Positions 53,981 through 62,934 of a DNA stretch of 64,000 bases are shown in pieces. Source of the DNA: UBA935 sp031555615. Lineage in GTDB: Bacteria; Bacillota; Clostridia; Lachnospirales; Lachnospiraceae. The position numbers and the translations under genes were made by a program. How positions within the stretch are numbered: position 1 is the stretch's first letter; every line of letters begins with the position of its first letter. The stretch covers positions 1 through 64,000 of the forward strand of contig JAVBUF010000043.1 in the NCBI GenBank assembly GCA_031555615.1, in the 5' to 3' direction. The notes beneath the pieces are model-generated. The model had not been told where the DNA came from and made no database searches. It saw only the letters and a list, made by a program, of their open reading frames with translations.

Positions 53981-55180
53981 ATGAAACGTAATTCGTTGCA
54001 GCAATGTTGCTATTTCTTTGTCATACTTTTTTTGCTCGGCTGTCTGACAGCATGTTCACCACCGGATTCTGCTGTAAAAGATCCTCCGGTTTCGGAAAAT
54101 ATTCCCGATCCTCCGATTTCAGAAAGTATACCGGATCCTCCGGTTGCCTCATCTTATCCCGCCTTACAACATCTGTATAAGGACTTTTTTCATGTGGGAG
54201 TGGCCATTAATCCGGCCATTATTTCTAACGAGAACTTTTCTTCCCTTGTGTGTTCTCAATTCGACAGTATTACCCTGGAAAATAATTTAAAACCGGAAAA
54301 CATCATCGATAAAAATGCTACTCTTTCCGATCCGGATGCCAATCAGGCCCATCTTGTCCTGAATTTTACTGCTGCCAAAGCAGAGCTGGACTTTGCCGCT
54401 GCACAGGGCATGACCGCACGGGGACATACCCTTATCTGGCATAGTCAGACACCCAACTGGATTTTCTATCGCGACTTCGATACCAAGGGTGAACTGGCCG
54501 ACCGGACATTGATGCTGGAGCGAATGGAAAACTATATCAAAGATGTCTTTGACTGGGCAGGCTCCAACTATCCCGGGCTCTTTTCCGCATGGGATATTGT
54601 CAATGAAGCTATTGACGACACCGGCGGCCTGCGAGACACTTTATGGCGGCAGACTATCGGAGATGACTATGTGGAACTGGCCTTTGCTTTTGCCAGAAAA
54701 TATGCTCCGCAAGAAATGTTTCTTTTTTATAATGATTATAACTCTTATAAAAGCAATAAACAGACCGATATTATTGAACTGCTAAAACCCGTTGCTGCTG
54801 CCGGCAATCTGGATGGCATGGGAATGCAGGGCCACATCGGCACTTATGTCAAGCCGGAGCTGTTTATTCATGCTCTTGAAAAATACACTGATCAGTTAAA
54901 TGTTGTAGTTCATGTAACCGAATTGGATGTCACACAGCCGGGTACTGCCACTGCCGAATACGATCAGGGAGTTTACTACCAAAATTTGTTCCGTGCTTTA
55001 CTGGAATCCCGGGATGCCGGCATTCCGCTTGAAAGTGTTTCCTTCTGGGGCTTGACGGATGCTCTGTCCTGGAAATCCAAAGAAAGCCCGCTGCTGTTTC
55101 ATGGGGACTTAAGTGCCAAACCGGCCTATTTCGGCGTCGTTTATGCTGTTACGGGGGAGACACTAAAGAATTCTGATTAA
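53981..55180 (+). CDS. Endo-1,4-beta-xylanase lipoprotein, GH10
   Basis: The 399-residue enzyme has a lipobox LTAC (Cys25), a linker with three DPP(V/I) repeats (about 33-57) and a GH10 barrel with acid/base Glu209 in WDIVNEAID and nucleophile Glu314 in HVTELDV; GHTLIWHSQTPNW is also diagnostic. It is anchored at the outer face of the membrane and cleaves xylan into oligosaccharides for uptake. The start at 53981 follows AGGGAG by 9 bases. It is followed after 48 bases by a chemotaxis receptor gene. Confidence 0.94.
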   Translation: MKRNSLQQCCYFFVILFLLGCLTACSPPDSAVKDPPVSENIPDPPISESIPDPPVASSYPALQHLYKDFFHVGVAINPAIISNENFSSLVCSQFDSITLENNLKPENIIDKNATLSDPDANQAHLVLNFTAAKAELDFAAAQGMTARGHTLIWHSQTPNWIFYRDFDTKGELADRTLMLERMENYIKDVFDWAGSNYPGLFSAWDIVNEAIDDTGGLRDTLWRQTIGDDYVELAFAFARKYAPQEMFLFYNDYNSYKSNKQTDIIELLKPVAAAGNLDGMGMQGHIGTYVKPELFIHALEKYTDQLNVVVHVTELDVTQPGTATAEYDQGVYYQNLFRALLESRDAGIPLESVSFWGLTDALSWKSKESPLLFHGDLSAKPAYFGVVYAVTGETLKNSD

Positions 55181-55228
55181 AGTACACATAATAAAACTTA
55201 CAGACAAATCACAAATGGAGGACAAATC

Positions 55229-56980
55229 ATGAAAATCATGAACTTGAAAAACAAAGAAATTAAGAAAAGCAAGAAATCAAAACTAAAAGTCAACCCCAAA
55301 AAAGCATTCAGCAAGCTTCAGTCCTTTAAAGCCAAAGTCAATATTCTGGTTATTCTTTGTGTCATAATCTCCGTGTCTGTTACCCTGTTTAATTTAATCA
55401 GCGTCACGAAAAGTCTGATGATTGATTCAGCTTTGGGTAAGATGCTCAATATCGCCACCTCCTACGGCAAAATTGTGGAAAATACAGAGGATGGCGCCGC
55501 CCTTACCGCCGAGGAGTATACCGCCGTTCTTCAGGATGCAAAAGTCGATGATGTCGGCTCCTCCTACTGCTTCATGATCAATAAAAGCGGAATTATCATT
55601 TATCATGACGATCCTGCTAAAATCGGTAAACCCAATAGTATTCCCGTTGTCACCCAATTGATCGGTAACATAAACAAAGGTATTATTCCGGATAATCTTT
55701 GTACCGAGTATTCCGAAGACGGCCAAACCAAATATGCCAGTTACTATATCACTGCCAGCCGCTCCGTATTAATCATTTGTGCCGATGGTGATGAGTTAAT
55801 GCAGCCTGTCAGCAATCTGATTCTGCGCTCAATCCTGATTGCGGCCCTGATTATCATTGTTGCTATGGCTGTGACAAATCTTGTTGTTCGTCGCATCAGC
55901 AAGCCCCTTGAACGGGTCACTTCCATTATCGGTGATGCGTCCAAACTGAAATTTACTTCTTCCGCTTCTCTGGATAAGCTTTGTAAGCGCCGTGATGAAA
56001 CCGGGCAAATCAGCCGGGCTGTACAGGAAATGTGCAACAGTCTGCGGGATGTGGTAAACCAGATCGATCAGGCCAGTCTGCGAATCGAATTCAACATGGA
56101 TAAACTGGAAGCCTCCAGTAATCAGATCCACGAAATGTGCAGTGCCAATTCTTCCACTACCTTGCAAATGGCTGCCGGTATGGAAGAGACCACCTCTATT
56201 ACCAATACCCTTAACGTTCATATGGCAACCATGCAGTCCGAGGCAGAGGATATTAATCGTCAGGCAATGACCGGCCATCATCTGTCCCAGGAAGTAACCG
56301 AACGGGCTAATGCCTTGCAGACGGTAACTGCCCAGGCCATCCATAGAACCACCGATATGTACCATCAGATCAAGGATAAATCCCAATTGGCAATTTCAGG
56401 GGTAAAATCTGTTTCCCGGATTAACGAACTGACTGATGCCATCAAAGATATATCCGACCAGACCAATCTCCTCTCCCTTAATGCCAGCATAGAAGCAGCA
56501 CGAGCCGGCAATGCCGGCAGAGGCTTTGCGGTAGTTGCTTCCGAAATCAGTAATCTGGCTCACCGCTCCCTGGAAACGGTGGGTGACATCAATAATATTA
56601 TTGGGGATATCAATAACGCCGTCAGCAATATCGCCGAAAGTCTGGAGCATACTTCTGTATTTCTGGAAAAGACAGTTCTGGCAGACTATGACCAGTTCAG
56701 CCAGATTGGCGAACAATATCTGCAGGATGCCGGCGTTTTCCAGGAAAGCATGACCACCATTTCCACTGAAACCGGACACTTAACCTTATCCATTCAGGAA
56801 GTAGCTGCCGGTCTGGACGGTATCCGTACTACAATTTCTGAATCTACCATCGGCATCAATGATATTGCCGACAAAACTGCCGATGTCGTACAAAAAGCCG
56901 GTGATAACCATGAACTATCCGGTAATACCGTTGCAAACGTAAAGGTTCTGAAAGGAATAGTCGATATGTTTGAACTTTAA
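55229..56980 (+). CDS. Methyl-accepting chemotaxis protein
   Basis: The 583-residue receptor has a Lys-rich cytoplasmic start (1-36), a membrane helix (37-56), a single-Cache type sensor (about 60-190), a second helix (198-218), HAMP (219-272) and a signalling domain with hairpin tip QTNLLSLNASIEAARAGNAG (411-430). The sensor may respond to a sugar or organic acid. No che genes are in the window. GGAGG lies 6 bases before the ATG. Given the 48-base gap it may be co-transcribed with the xylanase gene, coupling xylan breakdown to taxis (inference). Confidence 0.92.
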   Translation: MKIMNLKNKEIKKSKKSKLKVNPKKAFSKLQSFKAKVNILVILCVIISVSVTLFNLISVTKSLMIDSALGKMLNIATSYGKIVENTEDGAALTAEEYTAVLQDAKVDDVGSSYCFMINKSGIIIYHDDPAKIGKPNSIPVVTQLIGNINKGIIPDNLCTEYSEDGQTKYASYYITASRSVLIICADGDELMQPVSNLILRSILIAALIIIVAMAVTNLVVRRISKPLERVTSIIGDASKLKFTSSASLDKLCKRRDETGQISRAVQEMCNSLRDVVNQIDQASLRIEFNMDKLEASSNQIHEMCSANSSTTLQMAAGMEETTSITNTLNVHMATMQSEAEDINRQAMTGHHLSQEVTERANALQTVTAQAIHRTTDMYHQIKDKSQLAISGVKSVSRINELTDAIKDISDQTNLLSLNASIEAARAGNAGRGFAVVASEISNLAHRSLETVGDINNIIGDINNAVSNIAESLEHTSVFLEKTVLADYDQFSQIGEQYLQDAGVFQESMTTISTETGHLTLSIQEVAAGLDGIRTTISESTIGINDIADKTADVVQKAGDNHELSGNTVANVKVLKGIVDMFEL

Positions 56981-56999
56981 TACAACTAATTATTAAAAG

Positions 57000-57060
57000 C
57001 CCTATACATATGCAGAAAGGACTGCATACCGGTATGCAGCCCCTTCCTCATAGGGATTTA
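57000..57060 (+). terminator. Terminator after the chemotaxis receptor gene
   Basis: The outer stem CCCTAT/ATAGGG holds a perfect 18-bp palindrome CTGCATACCGGTATGCAG (57022-57039). T-rich tail ATTTATAAAT. It ends the xylanase/MCP unit. Confidence 0.7.
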
Positions 57061-57194
57061 TAAATGAGAGATATCTTCATTTCATAGTTATATTTTACAA
57101 TAACCGATTAAGTACTACATTACATTAATTGCCAAAAAACAAACATCTTTTGCCGTTATCAAGTTCATTCTCATAGATGATGAGGAGACGCGTT

Positions 57195-58136
57195 ATGAGA
57201 GAATCCAGTAAATTAATACCGACACTCTATGCCCAACCAATAACTGAATCTTATGAAAGAAAATTATCCGGTCTGATGGAAAATGTTTCTTATAACCAGG
57301 ATTCTCATTTTAGAATCTGGTGTAATACGCAAACGGAAGGATATGACCTTCACTATCACAATGCCATAGAAATAATTATACCTATTGAAAATGTATATAC
57401 TGTAATCGTTTCCGAAAAACAGTTTGTTTTGAATGCCGGTGATATTTTACTTATCCCCTGCCGTGCTCCTCATGAAATCTGTCCACCTGAACAGGGGTAC
57501 CGGTTTATCTATCTGATTAACCTGGATCTCCTGTCTGGGTTTCACGATGCCCAGGCTCTGGAGCCGGTTCTAATGACTCCTCTTGTTATCAGCAAGCACC
57601 TTTATCCGGATATTTATGATATCATTTATTCAAAATTTGTGGAAATTAACAAGGTTTATTTCTCTAATGATATATTATGGGAATTTTCCTCTTATGCACT
57701 ATTTATGAACATCTTAATCATTCTCGGGCAAAACCAATACCGCATGCTTTCCTCTAATAATATTTACCACTATGTAAAGCAGCAGGTCTATTATGAAAAA
57801 TTCACTAACCTGCTGCTTTACATAGATTCTCATTATGCATCAAATTTAACGTTGGAACAAGTGGCTTCTTATGTGGGCTTTTCCAAATACCATTTTTCCA
57901 GATTGTTCAAAATTCACACCAATACAACCTTTCATGAATATCTGAATCGAAAAAGAATACAGGTTGCCCAATCGTTATTATCAACAAACCTGTCGGTAAC
58001 AGATATTGCTTTCCAAACAGGCTTTAACAATACCACTTCCTTCAACCGCTGCTTTAAGAAATATACCAACTGTTCCCCTAACCAATATCGAAGCCTGTTC
58101 AAACAACAAAACTTGCCTAATATCCCGCAATCTTGA
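57195..58136 (+). CDS. AraC family regulator
   Basis: The 313-residue protein has an N-terminal cupin-type domain (YDLHYHNAIEIIIPIENVYTVIV, then LNAGDILLIPCRAPHEICP) and C-terminal helix-turn-helices (LTLEQVASYVGFSKYHFSRLF; TDIAFQTGFNNTTSFNRCFKKYTNCSPNQYR). It lies between the xylanase/MCP unit and the convergent sugar ABC transporter genes, and is a good candidate for their regulator. The start at 57195 is chosen because GAGGAG lies 7 bases upstream; the two earlier ATG codons lack a site. Confidence 0.9.
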   Translation: MRESSKLIPTLYAQPITESYERKLSGLMENVSYNQDSHFRIWCNTQTEGYDLHYHNAIEIIIPIENVYTVIVSEKQFVLNAGDILLIPCRAPHEICPPEQGYRFIYLINLDLLSGFHDAQALEPVLMTPLVISKHLYPDIYDIIYSKFVEINKVYFSNDILWEFSSYALFMNILIILGQNQYRMLSSNNIYHYVKQQVYYEKFTNLLLYIDSHYASNLTLEQVASYVGFSKYHFSRLFKIHTNTTFHEYLNRKRIQVAQSLLSTNLSVTDIAFQTGFNNTTSFNRCFKKYTNCSPNQYRSLFKQQNLPNIPQS

Positions 58137-58140
58137 TCCT

Positions 58141-58983
58141 TTATCCTTTTACGCTGCCTAAGGCCACTCCGGCAATGATGTATTTAGATAAAATTATATA
58201 TACGATAATTAGTGGTAATACCGTCAGAGACAGTCCCATATACACCGAGCCGAATTCGGTTCTGTAGATATCACCACGCAATAAACTGACCATAATCGGC
58301 ATGGTATACTTTTTTTGGTCGGTCAGCAAAACCAATGGTGTAAACAGATTATTCCAACTGCTAACAAAACTGAAAATTGCCTGGGTTGCAAGGGCTGGTT
58401 TCATAATCGGCAGCGCAATACTGTTAAAGATGTAAAACTCCCTTGCCCCATCAATCCTGGCCGATTGGATGATTTCCATCGATAAAGCAGGGATCATATA
58501 CTGCCGCATAAAAAATACCATCGCCGGCGAAGCTATTGCCGGTAATATCAGCATTGCAAAATTATTGGTCATATGAATGCGATATACCATTTGGTAGAAA
58601 CCAATCATTGTAACCTGTGCCGGAATCATCATAATCGCCATAATAAAGCTGAAAAAAGACGTCTTGAATCTCCAATTGTAAACCACCAGACCGTATGCCG
58701 TCAATGTCGAAAAGTAAACCGCACAAGCCGTCGCACAGGTTGATATAATCAGGGAATTGGCAAATCCTTGCATCGGATTAAAGCTTTTCCCCAGCAGAAT
58801 TTTTAAATTATTTAATGTATAGCTGGATGGCAGCAAACTAATGGCATGCTGCTGTATTTCTGTTGTGGATCTGGTGGCATTCATCAGCATGATCCAAAAC
58901 GGTAAAATACTCAGACATACCAAAAAAATACACACTACATAAGTAATTATTACTAAAGCTGGGGATGTCCGCTTACTTTTCAT
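58141..58983 (-). CDS. Carbohydrate ABC transporter permease (MalG-type)
   Basis: The 280-residue membrane protein has six helices and the ATPase-docking EAA loop (MEIIQSARIDGAREFYIFNSIALPIMKPA, about 178-206). It is the second permease of a sugar importer, overlapping the first permease gene by 11 bases. No ATPase gene is present, so a shared MsmK-type ATPase must be used. Its stop codon is 4 bases from the stop of the convergent araC gene. Confidence 0.92.
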   Translation of the reverse strand: MKSKRTSPALVIITYVVCIFLVCLSILPFWIMLMNATRSTTEIQQHAISLLPSSYTLNNLKILLGKSFNPMQGFANSLIISTCATACAVYFSTLTAYGLVVYNWRFKTSFFSFIMAIMMIPAQVTMIGFYQMVYRIHMTNNFAMLILPAIASPAMVFFMRQYMIPALSMEIIQSARIDGAREFYIFNSIALPIMKPALATQAIFSFVSSWNNLFTPLVLLTDQKKYTMPIMVSLLRGDIYRTEFGSVYMGLSLTVLPLIIVYIILSKYIIAGVALGSVKG

Positions 58984-59965
58984 CTTTGTCCCCTCCTTTA
59001 TTCATCATTTTCTGTTTCCTGCGATATTCCTTTTCCTGCATCCTCATCTGCTTTCTCAGCAGTACTTCATCCTTATCCCGCATAACATAAAACAGCACTG
59101 CCGATGCACAACAAATAATAACAAACATAATCATACTGGCAGCAGCGCCACGATTATACAGATAACTTCCGCTGAAAGCCTGATTATAAATAAAGACGCT
59201 GGTGGTCAGGGTTGCATTATCCGGTCCTCCCATCAAAAACAACCTGGGAATATCAAACATTTGCAATCCGCCTATCAAACTGGTTACCAAAGTAAACAGT
59301 AAAATAGTCTTCAAATTCGGAATGGTGACATAAAAAAATGTCTGCCATCTGCTGGCACCATCCATTTCGGCAGCCTCAAAAATATCCGGACTGATTCCCA
59401 ATACCCCTGATATTAATATAATCATCGTGTAACCATACCACATCCAAAACTGAATAAACGCCACTACTCCCCGGGCCACAGACTTACTTACCAGAAAGTT
59501 CACCGGTTGTTCTGCCCATCCCATCACCTTAAACAAATCATTTACAGGTCCCATGGGATATCCGAACAGAACGTTAAACAGAATGGCAATGGTTGCCGCA
59601 GTTATAATGTTGGGCATATAAAACATTACCTTAAACAGTCCTTCTCCTTTGATTTTACGGCGCGTATCCGTAAACCATGCCGTCAGCAAAAGAGCCAGGA
59701 CAATTTGCGGTATAAAATTCATAATCCAAATACCTATGGTATTTTTAAAAGCAATTTTAAAAGAAGGATTTTTAAGAACGTTAACAAAATTCGTAAAAGG
59801 TTCCTCCAAAAAATTAAAACTAGTAAGTCCGATTCCTTTGAAATCCGTAAATCCCAATAATACCGTATAAATAATCGGATATAGTGAAAAAATCAAGAAT
59901 GCGATTAAAAAGGGCGCGCAAAACAAATATCCATATATTGCATAACTGTTGCCTTTTCGCTTCAT
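58973..59965 (-). CDS. Carbohydrate ABC transporter permease (MalF-type)
   Basis: The 330-residue membrane protein has six helices, an EAA loop (IFEAAEMDGASRWQTFFYVTIPNL) and a Lys/Arg/Met-rich C-terminal tail (MQEKEYRRKQKMMNKGG). It pairs with the downstream permease. The ATG at 59965 has GGAGG 6 bases upstream and is preferred to a GTG six codons earlier, which has no site. Confidence 0.92.
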   Translation of the reverse strand: MKRKGNSYAIYGYLFCAPFLIAFLIFSLYPIIYTVLLGFTDFKGIGLTSFNFLEEPFTNFVNVLKNPSFKIAFKNTIGIWIMNFIPQIVLALLLTAWFTDTRRKIKGEGLFKVMFYMPNIITAATIAILFNVLFGYPMGPVNDLFKVMGWAEQPVNFLVSKSVARGVVAFIQFWMWYGYTMIILISGVLGISPDIFEAAEMDGASRWQTFFYVTIPNLKTILLFTLVTSLIGGLQMFDIPRLFLMGGPDNATLTTSVFIYNQAFSGSYLYNRGAAASMIMFVIICCASAVLFYVMRDKDEVLLRKQMRMQEKEYRRKQKMMNKGGDKDEK

Positions 59966-60010
59966 ACTGTACCTCCAGTTCACAGTTTATTCATTATAAA
60001 TCCCTGTCAG

Positions 60011-60073
60011 GAAGACTTCCCAAGTCTTCTGCTTTTTTTACAAAATGAGGCGGCAGAAGAGTTCTCCGCCGCC
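60011..60073 (-). promoter_or_regulatory. Two hairpins between the binding-protein gene and the permease genes
   Basis: GGCGG...CCGCC (60049-60070, with an inner AGAA/TTCT) lies right after the binding-protein stop codon. GAAGACTT/AAGTCTTC (60011-60029) follows. With no full T run after the first, this looks like a partial terminator or an mRNA-stabilising 3' end that raises binding-protein over permease levels. Confidence 0.6.
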
Positions 60074-60094
60074 CATATTGCACTTACATAATTG

Positions 60095-61531
60095 TTACTC
60101 TACGATAACATCCAAATTATCTGCAACCTGCTGCTTAAAGTCAGTGATTGCCTGCTCCCGTGATTTGTTGCCGGCAGTATATTCACGTACCTGATCTCGC
60201 CAGTATCTATTAATGGTTTCATCATACGGGGTCAGATTCTTGCCGTTAGCAAACTGGTTAGCCGGTACGAATACATCAAACATATTCTGACCACCCAGGA
60301 AATCCAGCGCTCCATCCGATTTGGCCATAACAGCACCGCTGCCAACGCAGTCTTTGGTACCGCCTTCACCATTCAAGGTGCCGTTGGCCCACATATACTG
60401 AAGACCTTCATTGGAAGAATCCAGGGTAATCCACTCAATAATGTCACCCACAGCTTCCTTTACCTGGGAATCCTTATTGGCAAGCAGCCATGTGCCGCCC
60501 CAGAAGAATCCAACCGGCGATTCACAAACTGCCCAATCACCAAAAGTGCCTTCGCCTACTGCTGCACCGCCGCAGTTAGGAGCCAATGTATAGTTGATCA
60601 GCCATGCCGGTCCAAAGAAACCTAAAACGCCCTGTGCGCCTTCACCCTTCATATCTGCATACCATGCATCCGTCCAGTCCACGGTATCATTGTGATAGCC
60701 CTTATCCATTAATTCCTTGGACAGATCCAGGAATGCTTCTCTCTTAGGATCAATTGACAAGGCACCGTCTACAATCCACCCTTTATCAGAACTGTTTTCA
60801 ACGGCATGCCAGATATCACCGTCACCGGATACGATACCGTAGCCTTTTGCTTTCAACTCTGCTGCTGCTGCATAGAACTGATCCCAGTTTCCGGAAGCGG
60901 CACCGATTTTGGCTCCGATTTCCTTCGGATCGTCGGTTCCCCATACATCTTTAGCGATGGAACGTCTGTAGATAAATGCTCCTCCCGTTGCCTGATATCC
61001 CAGGCCAACAACATCACCATTGGGATTTGTTCCGATATCAACAGAATATTTAGCAATTTCAGATGCGGTAATTGCATTTCCAATGTCAATACCCAACTCA
61101 CTGTACGGTGCTGCAAAAGAAGATGCCTCCCCCTGGGTATACTTCAATACAAAGGCTGCCTCTGCACAATAGATATCCGGTGCTTCAGCACCACCCCCCT
61201 GCAATGCCTGATCAAGAGCCGGCTGATAGGCTCCATCGGTGGTTGCAATAATGGTGGTCTTAACCTCGTAACCGAAATCCGGATGTAATTCCAAATACTT
61301 CTCAATCATCTTCGGTACTTCATCCGTAAAAGCCCACAAATTGATTACCTTAGGGCCATCTGCAGATTGGGGTTCCTCTTTTACCGTATCCGCTGCCGGA
61401 GCCTTTTCCTCCGTGGTTCCTGCCGCCGTTTCGGTGGTGCCCGTGGATGCACTTTCGCCACTGCCTCCACATCCTGTCAGTAATGTTGCAACCATACTGA
61501 CACACAATAAAGTTACCATTAGCTTTTTCAT
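60095..61531 (-). CDS. Extracellular sugar-binding lipoprotein
   Basis: The 478-residue protein has a lipobox LTGC (Cys20), a Thr/Ala/Glu linker (about 25-55) and a family 1 sugar-binding fold (VINLWAFTDEVPKMIEKYLELHP at the start). It delivers an oligosaccharide, plausibly xylo-oligosaccharide given the neighbours, to the permeases. The start at 61531 follows AAGGAGG; the longer frame lacks a site. Confidence 0.92.
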   Translation of the reverse strand: MKKLMVTLLCVSMVATLLTGCGGSGESASTGTTETAAGTTEEKAPAADTVKEEPQSADGPKVINLWAFTDEVPKMIEKYLELHPDFGYEVKTTIIATTDGAYQPALDQALQGGGAEAPDIYCAEAAFVLKYTQGEASSFAAPYSELGIDIGNAITASEIAKYSVDIGTNPNGDVVGLGYQATGGAFIYRRSIAKDVWGTDDPKEIGAKIGAASGNWDQFYAAAAELKAKGYGIVSGDGDIWHAVENSSDKGWIVDGALSIDPKREAFLDLSKELMDKGYHNDTVDWTDAWYADMKGEGAQGVLGFFGPAWLINYTLAPNCGGAAVGEGTFGDWAVCESPVGFFWGGTWLLANKDSQVKEAVGDIIEWITLDSSNEGLQYMWANGTLNGEGGTKDCVGSGAVMAKSDGALDFLGGQNMFDVFVPANQFANGKNLTPYDETINRYWRDQVREYTAGNKSREQAITDFKQQVADNLDVIVE

Positions 61532-61629
61532 CTTTTTTCCTCCTTTTTGATGTTGCCAGGCAACAAAAATACTTATGCCTCGCATACTATTTAGTGTACA
61601 TTTCCTGTTTGTCTTTCGCAGTACGTTTC

Positions 61630-61659
61630 TTGCTTTTTACTTTACAGTTTTTGCTTTTT
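61630..61659 (-). repeat. 21-bp-spaced direct repeats upstream of the sugar ABC operon
   Basis: AAAAAGCAA on the minus strand (plus-strand TTGCTTTTT at 61630-61638 and 61651-61659) recurs with a 21-bp period, each copy followed at one base by AAC. The AGCAA core also occurs in the xylanase repeats (53864-53892). The rest of 61586-61794 is T-rich and shows no gene. Confidence 0.6.
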
Positions 61660-61794
61660 ATTTGTCACTTTGCATCTTTTTCTTCATTTTTCCGCTTTAT
61701 TATTGTATATATTTTTATTTTTTTTCTTTTCCAGGGCGCAATATGTCTACTTTTTCGCTTCTATAATTTGTTTTTTTTGTATCTTTTGCCAGTC

Positions 61795-61835
61795 AAAAAT
61801 ATCCGCCGGCAAGCTTCTGGGCCACCGGCGGATAT
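61795..61835 (-). terminator. Terminator after the metallophosphoesterase unit
   Basis: ATATCCGCCGG (61799-61809) pairs perfectly with CCGGCGGATAT (61825-61835). On the minus strand the stem is followed by TTTTTG. Confidence 0.85.
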
Positions 61836-61856
61836 CAATTTTGCTGTCTTACCTAT

Positions 61857-62045
61857 TTATCTCATTCTGATTCCAAAAGTAATTTTATCCCCCTCCTTCC
61901 TTCCAGTTGCTTCAAATCCATGCAATGCGGCAACCCGCTTAACAATGGATAATCCGATCCCGGTACCGCCTTCCTGGGTTCCTGGTTTATCGGTTCTGGA
62001 TTGATCTGCCTTGACATACGGCTCCCGAAGCTGATTGATATCCAC
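61857..62045 (-). pseudogene. C-terminal fragment of a sensor histidine kinase
   Basis: About 62 codons match the last part of a kinase ATPase domain: REPYVKADQSRTDKPGT and GGTGIGLSIVKRVAALHGF (the G2 box) then a terminal strand. The N-box, G1 and all upstream domains are missing. It starts 6 bases after the metallophosphoesterase stop codon from a GTG without a ribosome site. A remnant left by deletion is the likely explanation. Confidence 0.75.
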
Positions 62046-62051
62046 ATCAAT

Positions 62052-62921
62052 CTATATTTCCTGTATTTCCTTCCAGATTTCCGCAATCGCCCGCTCCCAC
62101 ATTTCCTGTGGGAAATCCGGCCACTCTTGCCCTTCACTTAATTCCGCGACTCGTGAAACCACCTGTGAGGACCGGTCGATTCCGGTTCTTAAGGATTCCC
62201 TGGTCATTCTGGCCCAGGAAGGAGCCATTTCATTTAATCCGCTTTCCCGGTATTCTGTCATTACCTGTTCCACATCATAAGACAGCTGTACGAATTCGTG
62301 ATCCCATTCTTTTTCGTTTCCATGCAGAATGGCAAACTGCGTTTTTCCGCCGTGAAACCAGGGTACCCCCACGGATCCCGGATTGATGATTTTTTTTCCG
62401 GAATATTCCCGGCAAAATTGTATATGGGTGTGGGCACACAATAAGTAGTCTGTTTCCAGCGTATTTAACACTTCTTTGGTATTCTTTCCATCTTCATAAA
62501 GCAGTTCCCGGCTATTTTCCGGCGAACCATGACAAATTGTTATCTCCGGACAGGAATCATATCGGACTAGCGCCCGGTTACTTAAGCTTTCAAAAAAATC
62601 CAAATCCTTTTCTAAAAGATTTTCGTAATTATACAAAAGGGCTCCGGAGGCAGAGTTCGGCTTCCAGTTTTTATTTTGACTTTTTCGATAATTTAATGCA
62701 TACTCTTCGCGGTTGCCTCTGATTATCGTGCACGGATACTTATCCATAAGATGATATATTATTTCCATTGTTTTCTGCGGATAAGGGCAGTCACTTACAT
62801 AATCACCCAGAAATATAAACTTACTGATTCCTCTGTTGAATATGTAGTCGAGACAGGCCGTCAATGCTACATGGTTGCTGTGAATATCCGCTAAAACCGC
62901 AATCTGTAAATTCTTATCCAT
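62052..62921 (-). CDS. Metallophosphoesterase
   Basis: The 289-residue enzyme has all calcineurin-like metal motifs in order: DIHSNHVAL (12-20), FLGDYVSD (37-44), GNREEY (about 70), CHGSP (about 130), AHTHIQF (about 165) and NPGSVGVPW. It is related to YfcE-type phosphodiesterases but longer, with about 70 extra residues at the C-terminus. Substrate unknown. GAGG lies 8 bases before the ATG; it follows the upstream membrane-protein gene by 13 bases. Confidence 0.9.
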   Translation of the reverse strand: MDKNLQIAVLADIHSNHVALTACLDYIFNRGISKFIFLGDYVSDCPYPQKTMEIIYHLMDKYPCTIIRGNREEYALNYRKSQNKNWKPNSASGALLYNYENLLEKDLDFFESLSNRALVRYDSCPEITICHGSPENSRELLYEDGKNTKEVLNTLETDYLLCAHTHIQFCREYSGKKIINPGSVGVPWFHGGKTQFAILHGNEKEWDHEFVQLSYDVEQVMTEYRESGLNEMAPSWARMTRESLRTGIDRSSQVVSRVAELSEGQEWPDFPQEMWERAIAEIWKEIQEI

Positions 62922-62934
62922 CTTCCATACCTCA

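Noticed and set aside
61575..62004. Phe-rich plus-strand frames at the end of the sugar operon
   Set aside because: They run through T-rich promoter DNA and a terminator stem and have no start signals.
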